Origin: Sulfitobacter sp.
Lineage (GTDB): Bacteria; Pseudomonadota; Alphaproteobacteria; Rhodobacterales; Rhodobacteraceae
Length of the DNA: 7,166 bases
Direction: 5' to 3'
Assembly: GCA_024636405.1 (NCBI GenBank)
Contig: JAGXHC010000064.1
Span: 1-7,166, forward strand
Part shown: piece by piece, positions 1 through 5,991 of the stretch
How positions within the stretch are numbered: position 1 is the stretch's first letter
Layout of the letters: each line of letters starts with the position of its first letter
Made by a program: the position numbers and the translations under genes
The notes under the pieces: generated by a model
Database searches by the model: none
Told to the model about the DNA's origin: nothing
What the model saw: only the letters and a program-made list of their open reading frames with translations

Positions 1-693
1 CGCGATCGCGACCTGCCTGACCCTGCGCACGATCTACAAACTGCCGCTGCGCCAGACCCAAGGGTTGATGCGCAGTATTGCGCGGTTGATGGGAGTAGAG
101 ATTCCTGTGCCGGATTTCTCGACGCTGTCACGCCGTGCTCAGGGCTTGGAGCTGCCCGAAAAGCAGCGGATTGAGAGAACCGCTCCGATCCATCTGACCG
201 TGGACAGCACCGGGCTGAAGATATTTGGTGAAGGTGAATGGCTGCAGAACAAGCATGAAACAATGGCCAAACGCAAGTCATGGCGCAAACTACATTTGGG
301 CCTGGACCTAACGACAGGTGATATTATCTGCTCGGATTTGACGCTGGACGACGTCGGCGATCCCACGGCCTTGCCCGGACTTCTGGACCAGATTGAGGAT
401 CCGGTATCGCGTTTTCTGGCGGACGGAGCTTACGATGGCAAACCAACCAGCGACCTCCTCAAGGCTCGACTTGGTGATGCAGTCGAGATCATCATTCCAC
501 CTCCAAGAAATTCCGTCCTCACTCCGAATTCGCTTGCTGATCCATCGTCTCGAGACCGGCACATTGCCCAAATACGAACCCAAGGCCGTTTGGCCTGGCA
601 AGCCAACAGCGGGTACAATCAACGAAGTCGCGCGGAAGCGCAAATTGGGCGTTGGAAAGGAGTGATTGGGCCAAAGCTGAGATCGCGGACCCC
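1..693 (+). mobile_element. IS5-family insertion sequence remnant, right end missing
   Basis: The stretch encodes an IS5-type DDE transposase that enters from beyond the left edge. Typical IS5-family elements continue for a few dozen more codons after the YxxRxxxExxxxxxK motif and then end in a terminal inverted repeat. Here transposase-like sequence stops within about 15 residues of that motif and passes directly into nuoF sequence. I see no terminal inverted repeat and no target-site duplication near 690. The exact right boundary is uncertain: transposase similarity seems to hold to about 688 and nuoF similarity begins at about 694. The left end of the element is outside the window. A clean IS insertion would leave a complete right end, so this is either an IS with an adjacent deletion or an artificial join. 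Confidence 0.8.
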
Positions 694-700
694 GACGTGA
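2..700 (+). CDS. IS5-family DDE transposase, 5' end outside window, C-terminus truncated
   Basis: The reading frame is open from base 2, so the TTG at 65 is not the true start; residues such as [16 protein letters not shown] lie before it and match the usual N-terminal part of IS5 transposases. Codons for the likely catalytic triad are at 203 (D in TVDST), 422 (D in LADGAYDG) and 635 (E). The last lies in the family signature YxxRxxxExxxxxxK ([15 protein letters not shown], codons 614-658). The enzyme would cut and join element ends through the RNase H-like DDE fold. After RWK the sequence [10 protein letters not shown] still looks like transposase. The last residues (TPT) and the stop at 698 come from the join with nuoF, so roughly 40-50 C-terminal residues are lost compared with usual family members (estimate from memory). 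Activity is doubtful, both for this reason and because the right end is absent. Confidence 0.85.
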   Translation, partial: AIATCLTLRTIYKLPLRQTQGLMRSIARLMGVEIPVPDFSTLSRRAQGLELPEKQRIERTAPIHLTVDSTGLKIFGEGEWLQNKHETMAKRKSWRKLHLGLDLTTGDIICSDLTLDDVGDPTALPGLLDQIEDPVSRFLADGAYDGKPTSDLLKARLGDAVEIIIPPPRNSVLTPNSLADPSSRDRHIAQIRTQGRLAWQANSGYNQRSRAEAQIGRWKGVIGPKLRSRTPT

Positions 701-1005
701 TCAAGGCGATCTGGCGGTTGGCGAAATTCTACAAGCACGAATCCTGCGGCCAGTGTACGCCTTGCCGCGAAGGGACGGGGTGGATGATGCGGGTGATGGA
801 ACGGCTGGTGTCAGGCGATGCAGATCCCGCAGAGATCGACATGCTGCTTGATGTGACCAAACAGGTCGAAGGCCACACGATCTGCGCGCTTGGCGATGCG
901 GCGGCTTGGCCGATCCAGGGGTTGATCCGCCATTTCCGCAATGAAATTGCGGACCGCATCAAGCATAAGCGCACGGGCCGCGTCAGCGCCGTGGCGGCGG
1001 AGTAG
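652..1005 (+). pseudogene. nuoF: NuoF C-terminal fragment (complex I 51-kDa subunit, N3 cluster domain only)
   Basis: From about 694 ([20 protein letters not shown]) to the stop at 1005 the protein matches the end of NuoF, the FMN- and NADH-binding subunit of complex I. The N3 [4Fe-4S] ligands are intact: C32, C35 and C38 in ESCGQCTPC and C78 in HTICALGD (numbered from the TTG at 652). NuoF is usually about 430 residues; only the last ~103 are present, so the Rossmann-like fold with FMN and NADH sites and the SLBB domain are missing. Codons 652-693 read antisense-free IS sequence in another frame and are not NuoF. There is no convincing ribosome site for the TTG at 652. A GTG at 697 overlaps the transposase stop (GTGA, 697-700) and could allow reinitiation. 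As it stands this fragment cannot oxidise NADH. An intact copy elsewhere, or a chimeric assembly, would explain survival of the downstream operon. Confidence 0.85.
993..1002 (+). promoter_or_regulatory. Ribosome binding site embedded in the nuoF stop region
   Basis: GGCGGCGGAG encodes the last NuoF residues (AAE) and also supplies a GGAG 7 nt before the MAPEG-protein ATG at 1010. It decides the start of that gene. Nearly the same string recurs at 1666-1674 and 4551-4560. Confidence 0.55.
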
Positions 1006-1009
1006 CAGT

Positions 1010-1417
1010 ATGGAAATCTTTGCACCCTACGGCCACGCCCTTGTGTCACTTGCGCTTTGGTCAATGATCGTGACGGTATTGGCGGGCTTGTCGACGGCGG
1101 GGCGGACAGCGGATGCGCGCTGTGACTGCGGCAAGCCAAAGCGTGACTACGCGGATCCGGTTTATCGCCGCGAACGTGCCTTTATGAACGCGGTTGAGAC
1201 ATCGGGCCCATTCATTGCAGCGACCCTCGCGGCAATTTTGGCAGGCGGGCCGGTGTTCTGGGTTAACCTGCTGGCGTCGGTGTTCGTCGTGGCGCGGGTT
1301 GCAATGGCGGTGGTGCATGTCCGTACTACCAACCAGCCGATGCGTTCCGCGTTTTTCAGCCTTGGTCTGTTTTGCATTGTGGGTCTTGCGGTGCTGGCGA
1401 TTGTCGCCGTCTTCTGA
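1010..1417 (+). CDS. MAPEG-family integral membrane protein
   Basis: This 135-residue hydrophobic protein resembles the MAPEG family (membrane-associated proteins in eicosanoid and glutathione metabolism). The typical pattern R-A-x-x-N-x-x-E is present as RAFMNAVE (R56, N60, E63), followed by a proline-containing helix (GPFIAATLAAILAG). Likely membrane helices are near residues 8-28, 64-80, 84-104 and 114-134. A short polar loop (33-55) with two cysteines (C38, C40) follows helix 1. The ATG at 1010 was chosen because a GGAG at 999-1002 sits 7 nt upstream and because earlier in-frame starts lie inside nuoF. The gene begins 4 nt after the nuoF stop, so it belongs to the nuo transcription unit. 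Family members include glutathione transferases, but many bacterial ones have no known substrate and no enzymatic role can be read here. Link to complex I is inferred only from position. Confidence 0.75.
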   Translation: MEIFAPYGHALVSLALWSMIVTVLAGLSTAGRTADARCDCGKPKRDYADPVYRRERAFMNAVETSGPFIAATLAAILAGGPVFWVNLLASVFVVARVAMAVVHVRTTNQPMRSAFFSLGLFCIVGLAVLAIVAVF

Positions 1418-1467
1418 GACACTGGACGGCATGGCCCCCTTTGAGCAAAAGATAAACACAATTATGG

Positions 1468-1482
1468 TTAACCTTTTGTTAA
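1468..1482. promoter_or_regulatory. CtrA-type box (TTAA-N7-TTAA)
   Basis: TTAA at 1468-1471 and TTAA at 1479-1482 are separated by exactly 7 nt (CCTTTTG). On the minus strand it reads TTAA-CAAAAGG-TTAAC, the full consensus TTAAN7TTAAC known for the alphaproteobacterial cell-cycle/motility regulator CtrA. It lies in a locally AT-rich patch (about 1441-1486) between the MAPEG gene and the lipoprotein gene. A weak sigma-70-like pair (TTGAGC at 1441 and TATGGT at 1463, 16-nt spacing) is just upstream. The match is exact, but binding is not shown and such strings can arise by chance in AT-rich patches. Confidence 0.4.
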
Positions 1483-1685
1483 TGAACGCCAAATGTTTCG
1501 CGCGCGAAACATTTGGCGCGGCGTTTGCAAGCCATGACATCAGCGCCGATGAGGCACTGGAACGTCTTGCGCATTTGCGCGACAATGGCGACAGCGATTT
1601 GGCCTTTGGCGGATCGCACCTGAAACAGGCGGCGTGGTCTGTGCGGCGATATCCGCACACCCGTCGCGGCGGAGTGACTGTATGA
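1482..1685 (+). CDS. Small hypothetical protein (about 67 aa)
   Basis: I do not recognise this protein. It is read as MNAKCFARETFG... to the stop at 1683-1685, which overlaps the next ATG in an ATGA (1682-1685), a common sign of coupled translation and the main reason to believe it is a gene. The part after about residue 15 has codon use like its neighbours, a possible helical stretch (SADEALERLAHLRDNG) and a basic C-terminus (WSVRRYPHTRRGG). No signal peptide or membrane segment is evident. The start is uncertain: ATG at 1431 would give 84 residues and ATG at 1464 gives 73, but their extra codons are AT-rich and overlap a CtrA-type box. None of the three has a good ribosome site. A perfect 32-bp palindrome lies within codons 2-13. 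It could also be a leader region rather than a gene. Confidence 0.45.
   Translation: MNAKCFARETFGAAFASHDISADEALERLAHLRDNGDSDLAFGGSHLKQAAWSVRRYPHTRRGGVTV
1487..1518. repeat. Perfect 32-bp palindrome
   Basis: The left arm CGCCAAATGTTTCGCG (1487-1502) is followed immediately by its exact reverse complement (1503-1518), with no spacer and no mismatch. The symmetry stops at 1486/1519. In RNA it would fold into a stem of about 14 pairs with a tight CGCG turn. There is no T-run on either side, so it is not a standard intrinsic terminator. It begins 5 nt after the CtrA-type box. Possible roles are an operator for a dimeric regulator or an RNA processing/stability hairpin; the sequence alone does not decide. 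Confidence 0.9.
1666..1674 (+). promoter_or_regulatory. Ribosome binding site of the first lipoprotein gene
   Basis: GCGGCGGAG places a GGAG (1671-1674) 7 nt before the ATG at 1682 and lies inside the end of the preceding small ORF. It selects 1682 over upstream in-frame starts of the lipoprotein reading frame. Confidence 0.5.
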
Positions 1686-2008
1686 AATATGCGATTTTTC
1701 TTTTGGCGGTTGTGACGACTTTGGCAGGGTGCAAAAATTCCAATGACCGCATTGCCTTTGACGGTAAATATTTTCGAACCAAGGTGACCAAGGTCGATGG
1801 CAAGCTTGATGTGTTTCAGGTGACAGTCAAAGACGCGGCGCAATCCGTTGAGGGCGCGCGCGCCGCCGGGCTTCATGAGGCAAATTCATATTGTGTGCGC
1901 AACTTTGGCAGTTCAGAGATTGACTGGGTCGTGGGGCCGGATGCGCCTGCGGACCAGTTGCGCATCGTTAACGGCGATTTGGTGCTTCAAGGGGTCTGCC
2001 CGCAGTGA
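1682..2008 (+). CDS. Small putative lipoprotein in the nuo operon (lipoprotein A)
   Basis: The 108-residue product starts MKYAIFLLAVVTTLAGC: a charged n-region (K2), a hydrophobic core and a lipobox L-A-G-C with the acylated cysteine at C17. It should therefore be cut by signal peptidase II and anchored in the envelope. The mature part is soluble-looking, with a DG-x-L-x2-F-x-V pattern at residues 39-47 and two later cysteines (C71, C106) that could pair in the periplasm. The ATG at 1682 overlaps the stop of the preceding ORF (ATGA) and has a GGAG 7 nt upstream. I do not recognise the family. Residues 39-76 align without gaps to the lipoprotein encoded just after nuoG, suggesting the two are distant paralogues. 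A role in complex I biogenesis is only implied by location. Confidence 0.75.
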   Translation: MKYAIFLLAVVTTLAGCKNSNDRIAFDGKYFRTKVTKVDGKLDVFQVTVKDAAQSVEGARAAGLHEANSYCVRNFGSSEIDWVVGPDAPADQLRIVNGDLVLQGVCPQ

Positions 2009-2050
2009 TCCACCCGGCGATAAATTGCTGCCAAAGGCCTGAAAAACGTT

Positions 2051-2067
2051 GTGATATTGCATATCAC
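2051..2067. promoter_or_regulatory. 17-bp inverted repeat, possible operator
   Basis: GTGATAT-TGC-ATATCAC is a perfect 7-bp dyad with a 3-nt centre, lying 60 nt before the next start codon. Its half-sites resemble those of many dimeric regulators, but the spacing does not fit the CRP (TGTGA-N6-TCACA) or FNR (TTGAT-N4-ATCAA) consensus. The binding protein, if any, is unknown. Confidence 0.35.
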
Positions 2068-2114
2068 GGATGCGGCGCCACATGTGCACACCGGGCCCGC
2101 GCGCCCGAACACAT

Positions 2115-2120
2115 GAGGAG
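2115..2120 (+). promoter_or_regulatory. Strong ribosome binding site for the DUF5333-like gene
   Basis: GAGGAG lies 6 nt before the ATG at 2127 and is the best Shine-Dalgarno match in the window. It fixes the start against the upstream in-frame start at 2070, which would place the signal peptide inside the chain. Confidence 0.65.
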
Positions 2121-2126
2121 AGCACA

Positions 2127-2543
2127 ATGAAAAACGCCACAATGAAACAGACCATGATCGCCCTGATGGCGGTAAGCCTGCTTGCCACCCCGGTCTTTGC
2201 AAAAACGCCCCTGCGCGAGGTCGCACAGATTGACGATGCGTTGCTGGACCTTGGCATTGCCGACAAGATTCGCAAGAATTGTCCCGAAATATCGGCGCGG
2301 ATGTTTCGCGCCATCCAATTTGTGCGCGGCATCGAAGCGCAGGCCAAGGCTTTGGGCTATTCCGATGCGGAGATTGAAGCCTATACCGACAGCGACACGG
2401 AAAAAGCACGGATGAAGGCGCGCGGGGCGGCGTTTTTCAAGGCAAAGGGGGTCGATACTTCTGACCCGCAAAGCTATTGTGCGCTTGGACGTGCAGAAAT
2501 ACAGAAATCGAGCCGGATCGGCGCGTTACTGAGAGCGAAATGA
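2127..2543 (+). CDS. DUF5333-like secreted protein of the nuo operon
   Basis: The 138-residue product has a Sec signal peptide ([20 protein letters not shown] then TPVFA) with a likely signal peptidase I site after A25 (V-F-A|K). The mature chain begins [20 protein letters not shown] and is mostly helical and charged. It contains two cysteines, C52 and C118, that could form a disulfide in the periplasm. The pattern 'PLREV.QIDD...IAD.IRK.C' and the later 'GYS..EIEAY..SDTEK.RM' resemble, from memory, the uncharacterised DUF5333 family found in Rhodobacterales next to nuo genes. The ATG at 2127 was chosen because GAGGAG (2115-2120) lies 6 nt upstream; an ATG at 2142 is possible but less well placed. 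It ends 4 nt before nuoG. Function is unknown; a periplasmic role near complex I is inferred from context and export. Confidence 0.75.
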   Translation: MKNATMKQTMIALMAVSLLATPVFAKTPLREVAQIDDALLDLGIADKIRKNCPEISARMFRAIQFVRGIEAQAKALGYSDAEIEAYTDSDTEKARMKARGAAFFKAKGVDTSDPQSYCALGRAEIQKSSRIGALLRAK

Positions 2544-2547
2544 ACCT

Positions 2548-4563
2548 ATGAGCGATATCCGCAAGATCATCATCGACGGCAAGGAAATCGAGGTCGAGGG
2601 CGCGATGACGCTGATCCAGGCCTGCGAACAGGCAGGCGTGGAAATACCGCGTTTTTGCTATCACGAGCGGTTGTCGATCGCGGGCAATTGCCGGATGTGT
2701 CTTGTGGAGGTCGTGGGCGGCCCGCCAAAGCCGGCGGCAAGCTGTGCCATGCAGGTGCGCGATCTGCGGCCCGGTCCCGAAGGTCAGCCGCCGGTGGTGA
2801 AAACCAATTCCCCGATGGTCAAGAAGGCCCGCGAAGGGGTGATGGAGTTTTTGCTGATCAACCATCCGCTGGACTGCCCGATCTGCGATCAGGGCGGCGA
2901 ATGTGACCTTCAGGATCAGGCGATGGCCTACGGTGTAGATTTTTCGCGCTTTCGCGAACCCAAGCGCGCCACCGAGGATCTGGATCTGGGGCCCTTGGTG
3001 GAAACCCACATGACGCGCTGCATTTCGTGCACGCGCTGTGTGCGTTTCACCACCGAGGTCGCGGGCCTTCACCAGATGGGCCAGACCGGCCGGGGCGAGG
3101 ATGCGGAGATCACGACATATCTGGCCGGCACGCTCGACAGCAATTTGCAGGGCAATATCATTGATCTGTGCCCGGTTGGCGCGCTGGTCAGCAAGCCCTA
3201 TGCCTTTACCGCACGGCCCTGGGAGTTGACCAAGACCGAGAGCATTGATGTGATGGATGCGCTGGGGTCCAACATCCGGGTGGACGCAAAGGGGCGCGAT
3301 GTGATGCGTATCCTGCCGCGCAACCATGACGGCGTGAATGAGGAATGGATTTCCGACAAAACGCGGTTTGTCTGGGACGGGTTGCGGCGGCAGCGACTGG
3401 ACACGCCCTATATCCGCGAGAACGGCAAGCTGCGCAAAGCGGATTGGCCCGAGGCGCTGGCCGCTGCGGCGGCGGCGATGAAGGGCAAGAAGCTGGCGGG
3501 GCTGATCGGTGATCTTGTGCCTGTTGAGGCGGCGTTTGCGCTGAAGCAATTGATCGAGGGGCAGGGCGGTGTTGTCGAATGCCGCACGGATGGGGCCAAG
3601 CTGCCTGCGGGGAATCGGTCCGGCTATGTCGGGACGGCGCGGGTTGAGGATCTGGAAAACGCGAAAATGATCCAGCTGATCGGCACCAACCCTGCCATTG
3701 AGGCGCCGGTGTTGAACGCCCGCATCCGCAAGGCATGGACGCGCGGCGCGAATATTGGCCTTATCGGGCAAGCCGCTGATTTGACATATGAACATCACCA
3801 CATGGGCGATGACCGCGCGGCGTTGGACAAGCTGCTGGGAACCGAGTTCAAGGGCGTGTTGGACGTGCCGTCGGTGATTGTGGTGGGGCAGGGCGCGCTG
3901 CGCGAGGCAGACGGTGCCGCCGTGCTGGCCGCAGCGATGGAGCTGGCCGAAAAGACCGACAGCAAGCTGATGATCCTGCACACGGCCGCGTCCCGCGTGG
4001 GTGCGATGGATGCCGGGTGTACCGCTGCGAACGGGATGGACGATGTAAGTGGCGCCGAGGTGATCTTTAATCTTGGTTCAGATGAAGTTGACATCGCGGA
4101 CGGTCCGTTTGTGATTTATCAAGGGTCGCATGGCGACCGGGGTGCGCACCGCGCCGATATCATCCTGCCCGGTGCCGCCTATACCGAAGAGCCGGGATTG
4201 TTCGTGAATACTGAAGGGCGTCCCCAGATTGCACTGCGCGCGGGATTCGCACCCGGCGAGGCGAAAGAAAACTGGGCCATTCTGCGGGCGCTGTCCGCGC
4301 AGATGGACGCGACGCTGCCGTTTGATTCCATTGCCGCGCTGCGCCGTGCATTGGTCAAGGCCGTGCCACATCTGGGCAAGGTCGATGAGGTTCCGACAAA
4401 CGAGTGGACCGCCTTGCCCAAGGGATCGCTTGGCAAGGCCGCATTTGTTCCGGCGGTCAGCGATTTCTACCTGTCGAACCCGATTGCGCGGGCCAGTGCG
4501 TTGATGGCTGAACTGTCAGCCGGGGTTGCTGCACGCCGCGCAGAACCATTGGCGGCGGAGTGA
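2548..4563 (+). CDS. nuoG: NADH-quinone oxidoreductase subunit G (75-kDa, iron-sulfur)
   Basis: NuoG is the large iron-sulfur subunit of the complex I peripheral arm and passes electrons from NuoF to NuoI. The 671-residue length fits the mitochondrial/Paracoccus type. The N-terminal ferredoxin domain has the N1b [2Fe-2S] ligands C37, C48, C51 and C66. Next come the His-liganded N5 cluster (H106, C110, C113, C119, in [16 protein letters not shown]) and the N4 cluster (C158, C161, C164 in RCISCTRC, and C208 in DLCPVGAL). The rest (about 220-620) is the molybdopterin-oxidoreductase-like domain, which in complex I carries no molybdenum. No CxxCxxxC N7 motif is present after residue 220, as expected for this group. 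The start at 2548 is 4 nt after the preceding stop, with GAGAG (2531-2535) upstream. The last codons carry the GGAG preceding the next gene, and the stop overlaps that gene's GTG. Confidence 0.97.
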   Translation: MSDIRKIIIDGKEIEVEGAMTLIQACEQAGVEIPRFCYHERLSIAGNCRMCLVEVVGGPPKPAASCAMQVRDLRPGPEGQPPVVKTNSPMVKKAREGVMEFLLINHPLDCPICDQGGECDLQDQAMAYGVDFSRFREPKRATEDLDLGPLVETHMTRCISCTRCVRFTTEVAGLHQMGQTGRGEDAEITTYLAGTLDSNLQGNIIDLCPVGALVSKPYAFTARPWELTKTESIDVMDALGSNIRVDAKGRDVMRILPRNHDGVNEEWISDKTRFVWDGLRRQRLDTPYIRENGKLRKADWPEALAAAAAAMKGKKLAGLIGDLVPVEAAFALKQLIEGQGGVVECRTDGAKLPAGNRSGYVGTARVEDLENAKMIQLIGTNPAIEAPVLNARIRKAWTRGANIGLIGQAADLTYEHHHMGDDRAALDKLLGTEFKGVLDVPSVIVVGQGALREADGAAVLAAAMELAEKTDSKLMILHTAASRVGAMDAGCTAANGMDDVSGAEVIFNLGSDEVDIADGPFVIYQGSHGDRGAHRADIILPGAAYTEEPGLFVNTEGRPQIALRAGFAPGEAKENWAILRALSAQMDATLPFDSIAALRRALVKAVPHLGKVDEVPTNEWTALPKGSLGKAAFVPAVSDFYLSNPIARASALMAELSAGVAARRAEPLAAE

Positions 4564-4943
4564 GGGCAATGCTGACCGCAGCGCTTTTCCTGGTGGCCGC
4601 CTGCGAACCGCAGGTGCCCACTGCGGAGGATTTCATCCCTGACTACAAGGGCGTTGAAACCGTGCTGCTGGACGGTGATCTGGTGCAGTTCAACGTGGCG
4701 ATGACCAAGGCGCAGAGTTCCAAGGACGTATCGGACTATGCCGAATGTGCCGCCGCGCGGTATACCCTGATCAGGGGCTACGGTTTTGCGCGCCATGTGC
4801 GTACAAATGTCGCCGAAGAGGGTGGCATATGGCGTGCAGATGCTGTTTACACGATCTCGCCGAGCCTGCCGCGCGGCTTGAAGACAATAGATGCCGAAGT
4901 GACCACGCAAAACTGTGTGGAAAAGGGCATACCGACGGTGTGA
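4560..4943 (+). CDS. Small putative lipoprotein between nuoG and nuoH (lipoprotein B)
   Basis: From the GTG at 4560 the product has 127 residues and begins [15 protein letters not shown], a lipoprotein signal with lipobox V-A-A-C and the acylated cysteine at C15. The GTG overlaps the nuoG stop (GTGA). An ATG at 4569 has a better ribosome site (GGAG 4557-4560, 8 nt upstream), but it would leave an 11-residue signal with no basic residue; the GTG start satisfies the usual rules (R or K near the N-terminus, cysteine at position 15 or later), so I prefer it with moderate certainty. The mature chain has cysteines C63 and C119. Residues 38-75 (DGDLVQFNV... to IRGYG) align without gaps to residues 39-76 of the lipoprotein at 1682-2008, at a similar distance from the lipobox. 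It ends 6 nt before nuoH. Family and function are not recognised; position suggests a complex I-related envelope role. Confidence 0.75.
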   Translation: MRAMLTAALFLVAACEPQVPTAEDFIPDYKGVETVLLDGDLVQFNVAMTKAQSSKDVSDYAECAAARYTLIRGYGFARHVRTNVAEEGGIWRADAVYTISPSLPRGLKTIDAEVTTQNCVEKGIPTV

Positions 4944-4949
4944 GGACCT

Positions 4950-5990
4950 ATGGTTGAATTCTTTACGACAACAGGGCTTGGCATTGGTCTGCTGATCGTC
5001 GGGCAGGTTATGCTGATTGTGCTGCCGCTTTTGGTGGCGCTTGCCTTTTTGATGTATGCCGACCGCAAGATATGGGCCGCCGTGCAGATGCGGCGCGGGC
5101 CCAACGTGGTGGGTATCTTCGGGCTGCTTCAAAGTTTTGCGGATCTGTTGAAATACGTCGTCAAGGAAGTCGTGATACCCGCCGGCGCCGACCGCGCCGT
5201 TTTCCTGATGGCGCCGATGGTCAGCCTTGTGATGGCGCTGATCGCCTGGGCGGTGATCCCCTTCAACGAAGGCTGGATCCTGGCCGATATCAACGTGGCC
5301 GTGCTGTATGTCTTCGCGATCTCCTCGCTTGAGGTTTACGGCGTGATCATGGGGGGCTGGGCGTCGAACTCCAAATATCCGTTCCTTGGCTCATTGCGGT
5401 CTGCCGCGCAGATGATTTCTTATGAAGTGTCGCTGGGTCTGATCATCATCGGGGTCATCATTTCTTCGGGGTCGATGAATTTCAGTTCCATCGTGCACGC
5501 GCAATCGGGGGACTGGGGGCTGCTGCATTGGTATTTCCTGCCGCATTTCCCGATGCTGATCCTGTTCTTCATCTCCGCACTTGCGGAAACCAACCGACCG
5601 CCTTTCGATCTGCCTGAAGCGGAAAGCGAACTGGTCGCGGGCTATCAGGTTGAATATTCCTCCACGCCGTTCCTGCTGTTCATGATCGGTGAGTTGGTGG
5701 CGATCGTGCTGATGTGTGCGCTGGTGTCGCTGCTGTTCTTTGGTGGCTGGCTGTCGCCGGTGCCGTTCTTGCCTGACGGTTTCTTGTGGATGTTCCTCAA
5801 GATGCTGTTCGTGTTCTTCATGTTCGCGATGGTCAAGGCGATCACACCGCGTTTCCGCTATGACCAGTTGATGCGTCTGGGGTGGAAGGTGTTCCTGCCG
5901 TTCTCGTTGTTCTGGGTTGTGTTCGTGAGCTTCGCGGCGAAATTTGACTGGTTCTGGGGCATCTATGCCCGTTGGGCCGTAGGGGGCTGA
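4950..5990 (+). CDS. nuoH: NADH-quinone oxidoreductase subunit H (ND1)
   Basis: NuoH is the ND1 membrane subunit that forms much of the quinone-binding chamber and the start of the proton-transfer path. The 346-residue polytopic protein has about eight membrane helices. Family hallmarks are visible: [19 protein letters not shown] after helix 1 (37-55), [18 protein letters not shown] (127-144), the quinone-site loop with [20 protein letters not shown] (212-231), and [13 protein letters not shown] near the C-terminus (301-313). Length and motif order are normal. The ATG at 4950 follows the previous stop by 6 nt, with GAGGA (4942-4946) overlapping that stop; the spacing is short, so coupling to the upstream gene is likely. 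It ends 1 nt before nuoI. No anomalies seen. Confidence 0.97.
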   Translation: MVEFFTTTGLGIGLLIVGQVMLIVLPLLVALAFLMYADRKIWAAVQMRRGPNVVGIFGLLQSFADLLKYVVKEVVIPAGADRAVFLMAPMVSLVMALIAWAVIPFNEGWILADINVAVLYVFAISSLEVYGVIMGGWASNSKYPFLGSLRSAAQMISYEVSLGLIIIGVIISSGSMNFSSIVHAQSGDWGLLHWYFLPHFPMLILFFISALAETNRPPFDLPEAESELVAGYQVEYSSTPFLLFMIGELVAIVLMCALVSLLFFGGWLSPVPFLPDGFLWMFLKMLFVFFMFAMVKAITPRFRYDQLMRLGWKVFLPFSLFWVVFVSFAAKFDWFWGIYARWAVGG

Positions 5991-5991
5991 T

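Larger units (their letters stand above)
2009..2126. other. 118-bp spacer with dyad symmetries upstream of the DUF5333-like gene
   Basis: This is the longest clearly non-coding stretch in the operon. It holds a 7-bp inverted repeat with a 3-nt loop (GTGATAT, 2051-2057; ATATCAC, 2061-2067). It also holds two overlapping 8-bp palindromes, CACATGTG (2079-2086) and TGTGCACA (2083-2090), and a GC-rich potential hairpin (CGGGC 2092-2096 and GCCCG 2103-2107, 6-nt loop). The hairpin ends 7 nt before the GAGGAG ribosome site. No T-run follows, so an intrinsic terminator is not indicated. The spacing leaves room for a secondary promoter or RNA processing site, but I cannot identify a convincing -35/-10 pair. 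Confidence 0.5.

Noticed and set aside
393..665. 90-codon frame overlapping the transposase on the + strand
   Set aside because: The transposase frame carries the D, D and E motifs. Programmed frameshifting occurs in some IS families, but no slippery A-run or continuing transposase motif supports it here.
652..705. A deliberate transposase-NuoF fusion protein
   Set aside because: The two are in different frames (transposase frame stops at 698). The 14 codons before DVIKAI are out-of-frame IS sequence, so no functional fusion is formed.
1487..1518. Intrinsic terminator at the 32-bp palindrome
   Set aside because: Neither strand has a T-run after the stem and the loop would be only about 4 nt; downstream genes are in the same orientation and coupled.
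1061..1876. 271-codon open frame on the minus strand over the MAPEG and lipoprotein genes
   Set aside because: It spans several + strand genes with good starts and signals, has no ribosome site or domain, and looks like a shadow frame.
2050..2068. CRP/FNR binding site at the GTGATAT dyad
   Set aside because: Half-sites are 9 nt apart in the TGTGA/TCAC reading, not 6, and the FNR half-site TTGAT is absent.
2437..3981. 514-codon open frame on the minus strand antisense to nuoG
   Set aside because: It lies wholly opposite a clear nuoG with all cluster ligands. Its product is rich in H, Q and R with no recognisable domain, as expected for a mirror frame of GC-rich coding sequence.
3200..4563. 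Molybdenum enzyme activity or an extra N7 cluster in NuoG
   Set aside because: The molybdopterin-like domain in complex I has no cofactor, and no CxxCxxxC motif is present in this part of the protein.
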